Below are positions 40,653-46,854 of a stretch of 46,854 nucleotides of DNA, in pieces. A model generated the notes under the pieces. That model did no database searches. It was given only the letters and a program-made list of their open reading frames with translations, and had not been told where the DNA came from. This stretch comes from TWA4 sp964613155 (GTDB taxonomy: Bacteria > Bacillota > Clostridia > Lachnospirales > Lachnospiraceae). The DNA lies in assembly GCA_964613155.1 (NCBI GenBank), contig CAZTHP010000010.1, positions 1 through 46,854 on the forward strand. The letters run 5' to 3'. A program made the translations under genes and the position numbers. Within the stretch, counting starts at the first letter, position 1. Each line of letters opens with the position of its first letter.

Positions 40653-40991
40653 ATGATAAGAAATATGGAAAAGCAGATGCACAGATGGGTGGAGTGCTAT
40701 TATAGTAAAATCTATAAATTTGTCTGGAATCTGTGTGGAAATCGCGAAACGGCAGAGCATGCAGCGGAGAGCACATTCGAGCTTGCATACCAGTCGATGC
40801 GTAAATTGTGCCGGATGGATGAGGCACAGCGATTTAGTTGGATGATACACACTGCGCGGTATTATGTGGTAAAAGAAATCTATGAATACTGGGAGCAGGG
40901 TGAGAATCTGGAGGTTCGATATCATTTGGCAGGAGAAATCGATCCAGAGCAATGTCGGAAAATCCTGGAAGAATACGAAAAGAAAGTATGA
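40653..40991 (+). CDS. ECF-sigma-like protein with region 2 only
   Basis: A 112-residue protein (from the ATG at 40653; the frame opens at a TTG at 40599, giving 130) matching sigma-70 region 2: HRWVECYYSKIYKFVWNLCG, NRETAEHAAESTFELAY, and RFSWMIHTARYYVVKEIYEY. A full ECF sigma factor has about 160-200 residues with a region 4 helix-turn-helix; here the chain ends 35 residues after region 2 and no continuation of region 4 is seen in the next 50 bp in any frame. It may be a natural short form or a degraded gene. The next gene, 46 bp on, encodes a membrane protein of anti-sigma layout, so the two look like a sigma/anti-sigma pair. The ribosome binding site is weak for both starts. Confidence 0.65.
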   Translation: MIRNMEKQMHRWVECYYSKIYKFVWNLCGNRETAEHAAESTFELAYQSMRKLCRMDEAQRFSWMIHTARYYVVKEIYEYWEQGENLEVRYHLAGEIDPEQCRKILEEYEKKV

Positions 40992-41037
40992 AAGAGAACA
41001 CAGCAAAAGAAAGGCTGTATGAAGTAAGGATAGGGAT

Positions 41038-41889
41038 ATGAGAAAAAAATATGAGGAGAACACAGATGAATTTCAGAAGGTACTTCGCAACGAACTGTAT
41101 GCGGAAACCTTTCAGTCTGATGAAAAGGACTATTCACCTGAAAAAATTCAATCGCTGGTAGCATTGCTGGAATTAGAAAATCCAACAGAGGAGGACGAAA
41201 TAAATCTCGCCCAGGCAATGTTTGAACAGCAGTTTTTAGAAAAGAACAAAGATCAGATTCGGAAAGCGCAGAGAAAGAAACGGTGGAAACGAGTTGCTCA
41301 AACCGCTGCTGTAATTGCACTTGTGACCGTTGCTGCAAATGCGACAACCCAAGCAGTTATGGACAAAAGTTTATTTCACATGACAAAAGATTGGGCTGAC
41401 CATATTGTGATTACACCGGGAGAACGGGAGTCTGTGTCCTATGATCAGGAACAGACGGAATTTGAAGAAGGCAAAAGCTGGACCTTTTCTACAGAAGAAG
41501 AATTTGCAAAAAAATGTAACGGAAATTTCCTGATTTTTTCGTGGATGCCCAAGGACTTTTCGTTAACGGAAATTTTAGTTCAAAATATTCCGCTTCAGCA
41601 GGAATACGTATGGACATTTGAAAAAGCAGAGGATGCTGATGGCCGGATCGAATTGTGGATTTATCAGAAAATGGACCAGGAAAATGCGGTATTTACCGAT
41701 AAGATGTCAGGAGAAAGTGAGCAGAAAACATTAGGAAACGGAATGGTGGTTTCTTTTTGTGAAACAGAAGACGCCATGATCGCAGGATTTGAATCCGGAG
41801 ATTGGTGGTATTTAATCCGTACGTCTGAAGAAATCACGGTAATTGAAAAGATGATCGAGAATATGGAAACGTATCAGGCAAAGCAGTAA
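41038..41889 (+). CDS. DUF4367-type membrane protein, likely anti-sigma partner
   Basis: A 283-residue single-pass membrane protein. The cytoplasmic N-terminal 85 residues are acidic then basic (KAQRKKRWKR), followed by one membrane segment at about 89-106 (VAQTAAVIALVTVAANAT). An extracytoplasmic domain follows, whose end (DWWYLIRTSEEITVIEKMIE) resembles DUF4367 domains. This layout is common for the partner of short ECF sigma factors in Lachnospiraceae-type genomes. It probably holds the sigma-like protein until an envelope signal; that is inference. AAGGATAGGG precedes the ATG. Confidence 0.7.
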   Translation: MRKKYEENTDEFQKVLRNELYAETFQSDEKDYSPEKIQSLVALLELENPTEEDEINLAQAMFEQQFLEKNKDQIRKAQRKKRWKRVAQTAAVIALVTVAANATTQAVMDKSLFHMTKDWADHIVITPGERESVSYDQEQTEFEEGKSWTFSTEEEFAKKCNGNFLIFSWMPKDFSLTEILVQNIPLQQEYVWTFEKAEDADGRIELWIYQKMDQENAVFTDKMSGESEQKTLGNGMVVSFCETEDAMIAGFESGDWWYLIRTSEEITVIEKMIENMETYQAKQ

Positions 41890-42060
41890 AGGGCAGATTG
41901 TTGTTGAATGATTGATGCTTGAAAACTGCTGCTTGATGATAGCTGGGAGTTATTGCTGGTAAATTATTGTTGCTTGATAGCTGCTGTTGAATGATTGCTG
42001 TTAAAGAATTGCTGTTTGATGAGCACTGTTGAATAACTGCTGCTTGACAAGGATGGCTGA
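41890..42060 (+). repeat. T/G-rich degenerate array after the DUF4367 gene
   Basis: Imperfect units around TTGCTGTTGAATGATTGCTG and GCTGCTTGATGATAGCTG, about 14-26 bp each, fill the space from just after the stop codon to about 42060. Phase is not constant, so copy number is not counted. Confidence 0.65.
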
Positions 42061-42081
42061 AAGATTAGAAAATGAGAAGAT

Positions 42082-42164
42082 AAAAAACTGGTTTTGTATG
42101 CGAAAAAGCAGGTTTATGTGTTGTTTACTTATAAACTTGTCGGTGCTTCAAAACCAGTTTTATT
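42082..42164 (+). terminator. Long hairpin, probable terminator
   Basis: Perfect outer stem AAAACTGGTTTTG (42084-42096) / CAAAACCAGTTTT (42149-42161), an inner AGGTTTAT / ATAAACTT stem and a loop of about 50 nt in total. The remaining bases to 42328 are T-rich without a recognised feature. Confidence 0.55.
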
Positions 42165-42328
42165 CGTGTGCCTTGTTTTTCAAAATCGTTTTTTATTGGT
42201 ATCTTTTGTTTTCTGAAATTGTTTTGATCCGTTTTTCCAGCTTTTTTCTGTGCTGTTTGCGTTACAGCAGGAAAATAAGCGTTTGCTGAAGTCTCAATCT
42301 AAAGATTCATTTAAGGAATCTGATTTAG

Positions 42329-43150
42329 TCAGGTTTGTGATTGGTTTTGGGGCTGCTGCGTCTTCGGTTTTCGTTTTCGTGATCGGACCGGGCGCGGATG
42401 CAGTCCCAGACAGCGCATAAAAATGGGGATTTGCTGTTCCCAACTGGCCTCACAATGTTCTCCGCCGGGTACGATACGCAGGCAGGACCAGACCTCTTTT
42501 TCCAGAAATGCTTCTAATGTATCCGTCAAGATCGAGATCATTCCCTCATGGTGATCGAGTTCTTTGCTGCCGTAGTCCATATAAAGAACGGTATCGGGGG
42601 CAAAATCAGTATGCTGTATGAGTTCCTGCATTTTTTGGGGCTGGCACCATAAGCTGGGAGAAAGCGCAGCGCCTTTTGAAAAGACATGGTTCCACTGCGT
42701 CAATGCATAGATAGTCATAAGACCGCCCATTGAACTGCCGGCGATGTAGGTAGATTCCCGGCCGGGTCGTGTCCGATACTGGGCATCAATCCAGGGCTTG
42801 AGTTCGTGAACCAGCCATTCCATAGAACGCTCACCATCCCCTTTGATGCTGCCAAAATGTGCATCGTCAAAGCTCCAGGGCGAATATTCGCAAAGACGGC
42901 GGTTTCCTTGATGATTGCACTCAATTGCAACCAGGATTAAAGCAGGATTTTCTTTCTTTAAATATTTGTTCATACCCCAGCTTTTCCCATAAGTCGCATC
43001 TTGATCAAAAAAAACATTATGACCATCGAACATATAAAGCACCGGGTAGGAGCGTTTGCTTTTGGCATAATCCGGAGGCAGATATACGTAAAGTCTGCGT
43101 GGAATATCGTCAGACAGTGTTGGTATTGTAATAGTAGATTGCAAAATCAT
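42329..43150 (-). CDS. Alpha/beta-hydrolase esterase (enterochelin-esterase/esterase D-like)
   Basis: A 273-residue hydrolase. The start is the ATG at 43150 (MILQSTITIPTLSDD) with GGAAGG 9 nt upstream; the frame is open back to 43228. N-terminal RRLYVYLPPDY and YPVLYMFDGHNVFFD mark the putative esterase family. The nucleophile elbow is GSSMGGLMTIYAL, with a probable Asp in YMDYGSKELDHH and the catalytic His in GGEHCEASWEQQ. No signal peptide, so it is cytoplasmic. Relatives hydrolyse siderophore, feruloyl or thioester substrates; no siderophore genes are nearby. The C-terminus has a short Arg/Lys/Pro/Gln tail (RSRKRKPKTQQPQNQSQT). Confidence 0.87.
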   Translation of the reverse strand: MILQSTITIPTLSDDIPRRLYVYLPPDYAKSKRSYPVLYMFDGHNVFFDQDATYGKSWGMNKYLKKENPALILVAIECNHQGNRRLCEYSPWSFDDAHFGSIKGDGERSMEWLVHELKPWIDAQYRTRPGRESTYIAGSSMGGLMTIYALTQWNHVFSKGAALSPSLWCQPQKMQELIQHTDFAPDTVLYMDYGSKELDHHEGMISILTDTLEAFLEKEVWSCLRIVPGGEHCEASWEQQIPIFMRCLGLHPRPVRSRKRKPKTQQPQNQSQT

Positions 43151-43468
43151 GAAAATACCCTTCCATTTCTTTTGAGAATTTCGAAAATAGCCAATGAAAA
43201 TGACTCTCCGTGAGTTATTTTGACACAAAATGAGCAGAAGGTCAATATCAAGAGTCCGGGATAATGGCTAACGATTTACAATTTCTCCTATCGCTTGAAA
43301 GCAGGGACTTTCCGCTTATGACAAGCGAAAGGATTTATTGAGGAATCAAAGGCAAGAATCTGCTGGAAGGCTGGTGGTACAGGTTTGAAGAGAAAATCGA
43401 GTGGTCAGCAAAAGTGCCGAACGGACACTTGTTTACGTTAATGAGTTAAAAGAAAAAAGAATTAAAGC
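43151..43468. other. Divergent intergenic region, esterase / SDR
   Basis: No gene seen. It contains ACAAGCGAAAGGATT (about 43321), which also occurs at about 25124 in the repeat cluster, and a small hairpin AAGTG/CACTT near 43412-43430. A clear promoter is visible only for the SDR gene (43469-43497). Confidence 0.4.
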
Positions 43469-43497
43469 TTGCGCAAGGAAAATCGGTGTGATATAAT
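43469..43497 (+). promoter_or_regulatory. Promoter of the SDR gene
   Basis: TTGCGC (43469-43474), 17-bp spacer ending TGTGA, TATAAT (43492-43497), with a TGn extended -10 element. Confidence 0.75.
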
Positions 43498-43581
43498 GTC
43501 CCAAATTGATAACCGTTTATACAGCAGAGGGCTGGAATGTTTTTGCCAAATGGGCTGAACGGGAAGTAGGGAGGCTTCGAT

Positions 43582-44382
43582 ATGAGTTTTTTAAAAGGGA
43601 AAACAGCAATTATCACAGGTGCAGGCAGATCTGTCTTAAGTGATGGAAGATGTGGTTCCATCGGTTATGGTATCGCAACGGCATATGCAAAAGAGGGTGC
43701 AAATCTTGTCATTACAGGACGCAATGTTAAGAAATTGGAAGATGCAAAAGAAGAATTAGAGCGCCTGTACGGAATCGAAGTGTTGATCGTACAGGCAGAT
43801 GTGAATGCAGGTGCCGACAACCAGGCTGTTGTAGAGAATGTTGTAAAGCAGACCGTTGAGAAATTTGGCGGAATTGATGTTCTGATCAACAATGCACAGG
43901 CATCGGCATCTGGTGTTACACTGGCAGATCATACCGTAGAGCAATTTGACCTGGCGATGTATTCCGGTTTGTATGCAACCTTCCATTATATGAAGGCATG
44001 TTATCCGTATTTAGCAAAGAGCAAGGGTTCCGTGATCAATTTCGCATCTGGAGCCGGCTTATTTGGGAATTATGGACAGTGTGCATATGCAGCAGCAAAA
44101 GAAGGAATCCGTGGTCTGACACGAGTTGCTGCAACTGAATGGGGAAAAGACGGAATTAATGTCAATATCGTTTGCCCTCTGGCATGGACTGCACAGCTGG
44201 AGAATTTCCAGAATGCTTATCCGCAGGCGTTTGAACAGAATGTAAAGATGCCGCCGATGGGTCATTATGGTGATGCAGAACAGGAAATCGGACGCGTTTG
44301 TGTACAGCTGGCATCTCCGGACTTTAAATTTATGACCGGTGAGACGATTACCTTAGAAGGCGGATTGGGACTGAGACCCTAA
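43582..44382 (+). CDS. Short-chain dehydrogenase/reductase
   Basis: A 266-residue classical SDR oxidoreductase using NAD(P)H. The Rossmann glycine motif is stretched: TGAG then RSVLSDGRCGS then IGYGIA, about nine residues more than the usual TGxxxGxG. GGIDVLINNAQASASG replaces NNAG with NNAQ. The catalytic Ser is in INFASGAGLFG, and the catalytic Tyr and Lys in YAAAKEG. The C-terminal region is GETITLEGGLGLRP. Arg in ITGRN after beta-2 suggests NADP preference (weak inference). The substrate is unknown; steroid, sugar or keto-acyl substrates are all possible. GGGAGG is 7 nt before the ATG. A single gene with its own promoter and a long terminator. Confidence 0.9.
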   Translation: MSFLKGKTAIITGAGRSVLSDGRCGSIGYGIATAYAKEGANLVITGRNVKKLEDAKEELERLYGIEVLIVQADVNAGADNQAVVENVVKQTVEKFGGIDVLINNAQASASGVTLADHTVEQFDLAMYSGLYATFHYMKACYPYLAKSKGSVINFASGAGLFGNYGQCAYAAAKEGIRGLTRVAATEWGKDGINVNIVCPLAWTAQLENFQNAYPQAFEQNVKMPPMGHYGDAEQEIGRVCVQLASPDFKFMTGETITLEGGLGLRP

Positions 44383-44433
44383 GAGCACAGCCTAACGTAA
44401 AATGATGCAATCGTCGATTCGTCATTTAAACAA

Positions 44434-44523
44434 GAAAAAACACTTCCTTTCAAGCAGACAAGCAGCCGGTCTGGCAAAGCCGATCGAATTCCTTGTTTTT
44501 CTGAAAGGGAGTGTTTTCTTTTC
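44434..44523. terminator. Long bidirectional terminator-like hairpin
   Basis: Stem GAAAAAACACTTCCTTTCA (44434-44452) / TGAAAGGGAGTGTTTTCTTTTC (44502-44523), an inner GCCGGT/GCCGATC region and a loop of about 50 nt. It separates the convergent SDR and exonuclease genes. Confidence 0.65.
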
Positions 44524-44599
44524 TTAAAAAGCTTGTTCTGTCCTTTTTGGGTCCAGGAGTTACAGGCGGTATGGACAGGAAGATGTTTGCGAAAATCGT

Positions 44600-45670
44600 T
44601 TAAAAATCTTTGATTTCTCTGGTTAAAACCTTATGTAGATAGGTTTCAGCAGATTGTGCATCCGGTTCCCAATTGTCAGCAGAAAACCAGCAGATCTTGC
44701 TGTCCGGTTTTTCCCGGAATTCTGGTGTGATAAGGGGGTCAGGCTGCGGAAGGAAAATTCCCTGTTGTTTGATACAGCAATTTTGCCGTGTCGCTTTTTT
44801 GCGATGCTTAGAATCGACAAATTCTGCAATACTTTTATGAACTACAAGATCTTCATCTGGAAGATAGTAGTAATCCTTATAATTGGGATAAAAATGTTTG
44901 AGCTCGGTTTCGACCGCGGGAATTGCCAGGGAAAGCAGATTTCCGCCGACACAGAGCTGCCAGTAGTCCAGTTCTGCATGTTGGAGGATCGGCAAACGCA
45001 GAGGACTCTTAAATTGAAGTACCATGCCCTCTTTTGTGCGTTCTGCATGTTGAAACTGGAATGAACTGTGGAAAAAATCCGGCCATAGAGCGACTTGTGT
45101 TAATGCCGTCATGCCGCGGACATCATCGGCATTGTGAAGCAGCAGAAGCTGCAATTGACGACGGTTTTGCGTTTTCAGATAAGAATGGTAAACAGAAATC
45201 AGTTCTCCGCCGTTCATCGTATCTTCTCTGCCGGAAAGCCCCAGCAGGTTTTCGATGCTTTTTTGCCGGCAATTTTCCAATCCGCATATGGTTTTATACG
45301 GTTTGATCAGATTCATCAGATCGATACTCTCCTCAAATTCCAACGTCCAGGGAATCTGCCATTTGGCAGCTCGCGCTTGTGTAAAAGGCAGGTCAAACCG
45401 CTGTCCATTAAAATGAATCAAGGTGTCATATTGAGCGGCATAATCGAAAAATGCCTGAATAACAAGCGGTTCTTCCTGAGGCGTTTCTGCAAACCATTGC
45501 AGAAGCTGCCAGCTTCCATTTTGACAGGAAGCAGCTCCAATCAGATAAATCATGTGATATTCTCTGGAAAATCCCGTTGTTTCAATATCAAAAAAAAGTA
45601 AATTTCGGTCGGTCGGACAAATTCCGGGGTAAAATTGCTCTGGGGAAAAGGGTTCTTCGATAACGATCAT
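44600..45670 (-). CDS. YprB-type DEDD ribonuclease H-like exonuclease
   Basis: A 356-residue protein. Residues about 25-190 form a DnaQ-like exonuclease fold with the DEDD acids: FFDIETTGF (Asp and Glu), HFNGQRFDLPF (Asp), and HNADDVRGM (last Asp). The rest (190-356) is a less conserved C-terminal part common to Clostridial YprB-like proteins. The substrate (RNA or DNA) is not known. GAAAGGA lies 6 nt before the ATG at 45670. It is divergent from ruvAB, which hints at, but does not prove, a DNA-repair context. Confidence 0.87.
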   Translation of the reverse strand: MIVIEEPFSPEQFYPGICPTDRNLLFFDIETTGFSREYHMIYLIGAASCQNGSWQLLQWFAETPQEEPLVIQAFFDYAAQYDTLIHFNGQRFDLPFTQARAAKWQIPWTLEFEESIDLMNLIKPYKTICGLENCRQKSIENLLGLSGREDTMNGGELISVYHSYLKTQNRRQLQLLLLHNADDVRGMTALTQVALWPDFFHSSFQFQHAERTKEGMVLQFKSPLRLPILQHAELDYWQLCVGGNLLSLAIPAVETELKHFYPNYKDYYYLPDEDLVVHKSIAEFVDSKHRKKATRQNCCIKQQGIFLPQPDPLITPEFREKPDSKICWFSADNWEPDAQSAETYLHKVLTREIKDF

Positions 45671-45704
45671 AAAAATTCCTTTCGAAAGTAGGTTAGGCTA
45701 AATT

Positions 45705-45733
45705 TTGACAGCATAATCATTCTATGTTATGAT
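45705..45733 (+). promoter_or_regulatory. Promoter of ruvAB
   Basis: TTGACA (45705-45710), exact 17-bp spacer, TATGAT (45728-45733), 75 bp before ruvA. No clear LexA (SOS) box was recognised. Confidence 0.85.
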
Positions 45734-45807
45734 AAACTTTAGTTCGTGTCAAGTCATGATGCGAAAGGAAAAAGTATTTCAGGAGACTGAATTTAGGCAG
45801 GGATAGC

Positions 45808-46452
45808 ATGATTTCATATATAAAAGGCACATTGGCAGATGTTTTTCCAGATCGTGTAGTGGTGGAAAATCAGGGGATGGGCTATGAGATTTTAGTACCG
45901 GGATCAAGGGCAGGACGCATGCCTTTGATCGGGGAAATGATTCAATTATATACCTATTTATATGTGCGTGAAGATGCATTGGTATTATATGGTTTTTTGA
46001 CAAAGGATGATCTGTATATTTTTAAGCTTTTGATCGGGGTCAGCGGAATTGGTCCCAAAGGCGCGTTGGCAATCTTGTCGGTGATTTCACCGAATGAATT
46101 GCGTTTGGCAGTAGCAGCAGAAGATGCAAAGCTGATCGCAACGGCTCCTGGTGTGGGACTCAAGACAGCGAAGAAATTGATCATTGAGTTAAAGGATAAA
46201 TTAAAGGCAGCGGAGATGGAAGGCGATGCAGAACATGCCGCTGATTTTCTGCAGGCAGAAGCAATGGGAGCAGATGAGGAGAATCCAGCTGCTTCGTTTC
46301 AGGAGTCTGTACGGGAAGCAATCGAAGCTTTGGCCGCTTTGGGATATGGAAGAAGTGAAGCGGCTGCTGCAGTGCACAAGGCTGCAAAGAGTCTGAGAGA
46401 ATCCGCAGATGTCGAGATGCTGCTGCGTCAGGCGTTGACCAATCTGCTGTGA
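45808..46452 (+). CDS. ruvA: Holliday junction branch migration protein RuvA
   Basis: A 214-residue DNA-binding subunit of the RuvAB complex. Domain I is MISYIKGTLADVFPDRVVVE with GMGYEILVP. Domain II has the two helix-hairpin-helix motifs (LLIGVSGIGPKGALAIL and IATAPGVGLKTAKKLIIELK). An acidic linker (about 135-160) and domain III (VREAIEALAALGYGRSEAAA), which contacts RuvB, follow. Length is slightly above the usual 200 because of the linker. AGGGA lies 7 nt before the ATG. ruvB follows 57 bp on. Confidence 0.97.
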   Translation: MISYIKGTLADVFPDRVVVENQGMGYEILVPGSRAGRMPLIGEMIQLYTYLYVREDALVLYGFLTKDDLYIFKLLIGVSGIGPKGALAILSVISPNELRLAVAAEDAKLIATAPGVGLKTAKKLIIELKDKLKAAEMEGDAEHAADFLQAEAMGADEENPAASFQESVREAIEALAALGYGRSEAAAAVHKAAKSLRESADVEMLLRQALTNLL

Positions 46453-46509
46453 TCTTCTTTTGGAAATAAGATAATAGCGTCGAAAAATTTGCTTTAGAAG
46501 GATTTAGTT

Positions 46510-46854
46510 ATGGCAAAAAGAGTGATCACAACAGAAGTGACAGAAGAAGATAAAACACTAGAAAGCGGATTGCGGCCGCAAAATCTGGATGAATATATTG
46601 GGCAGGAAAAAGCAAGGGAAATTTTGAAAATCTTTATGGAAGCGGCTAAAAAGCGCAAAGAACCGTTGGATCATGTGCTTTTTTATGGACCACCTGGACT
46701 GGGAAAGACAACCTTAGCTGGAATTATTGCAAATGAAATGGGAAGCCATTTAAAGATCACTTCTGGTCCAGCAATTGAAAAACCAGGAGAGATGGCTGCC
46801 ATTTTAAATAGTCTGGCAGAAGGCGATGTTTTGTTTGTGGATGAAATTCATCGT
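46510..46854 (+). CDS. ruvB: Holliday junction helicase RuvB, 5' part
   Basis: The first 115 codons are visible and the gene runs off the window. It encodes the AAA+ motor of the RuvAB complex. Seen are the N-terminal LRPQNLDEYIGQEKAR, Walker A YGPPGLGKTTLAG, and Walker B LFVDEIHR at the very end. The ATG at 46510 follows GAAGGATTTAGTT. Same operon as ruvA. Confidence 0.96.
   Translation, partial: MAKRVITTEVTEEDKTLESGLRPQNLDEYIGQEKAREILKIFMEAAKKRKEPLDHVLFYGPPGLGKTTLAGIIANEMGSHLKITSGPAIEKPGEMAAILNSLAEGDVLFVDEIHR

Overview
The window looks like a chromosomal segment of a Gram-positive member of the Clostridia, most probably Lachnospiraceae-like. This is inferred from gene content and not from any search: alpha2-type glycyl-tRNA synthetase, a cysteine T-box before cysE-cysS, the run cysS / Mini-RNase III / rlmB / YacP-NYN, AGGAGG-type ribosome binding sites, a CwlC-like amidase and a SpoIID-like protein (suggesting a spore-former lineage), and several corrinoid-type UroD-family methyltransferase genes. 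No rRNA, phage or intact insertion sequence is visible. Two 100-N scaffold gaps occur (9571-9670 and 39457-39556).

Layout. 1-4.9 kb: 3' end of glyQS, a C39-like lipoprotein, nadE and a small membrane protein. 4.9-9.1 kb: an EamA exporter with a divergent LysR regulator, mscL with a zinc ribbon, a decayed aac(3)-type gene and an RlmI-like methyltransferase. 9.3-17 kb: a SPOR amidase (split by a probably artificial gap), malQ with a long low-complexity tail, a DUF2284 protein, ftsH and a SpoIID-like peptidoglycan-binding protein. 17-24.9 kb is the most distinctive accessory region: four different UroD/MtaA-like proteins, an MFS transporter and a PucR-type regulator, with no corrinoid protein and no activator gene. 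24.9-31.9 kb: repeats, a CPBP protease, an NlpC/P60 hydrolase, two complete copies of a tRNA-Val/tRNA-Met unit flanking ispF, a lipid kinase with a PAP2 phosphatase, a large palindrome and a CBS protein. 32-36.8 kb: T-box, cysE, cysS, mrnC, rlmB, yacP. 37-42 kb: tRNA-Thr, a possible small RNA, a RelA/SpoT-type synthetase, two unknown genes, two paralogous Xre regulators beside a gap, and a truncated ECF sigma factor with a DUF4367 membrane partner. 42-46.9 kb: an esterase, an SDR enzyme, a YprB-type exonuclease and ruvA-ruvB (cut by the window end).

The most striking non-gene signal is that many intergenic regions are filled with degenerate tandem repeats (unit about 14-51 bp), and each region has its own unit sequence. 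In at least one case (1936-2133) the array starts inside a coding region, crosses its stop codon and ends at the next gene's ribosome binding site. The low-complexity tails of MalQ and of the NYN protein look like the coding equivalent. Separately, an identical 94-bp structured repeat occurs twice, each time starting in the T-tract of a terminator.

How the genes work together: the MFS / PucR / UroD set is probably one substrate-use module (uptake, sensing, methyl-group removal or transfer). cysE and cysS share a cysteine-sensing leader. The sigma/DUF4367 pair is probably an envelope-signal circuit. The amidase, NlpC/P60, C39-like and SpoIID-like proteins act on the envelope.
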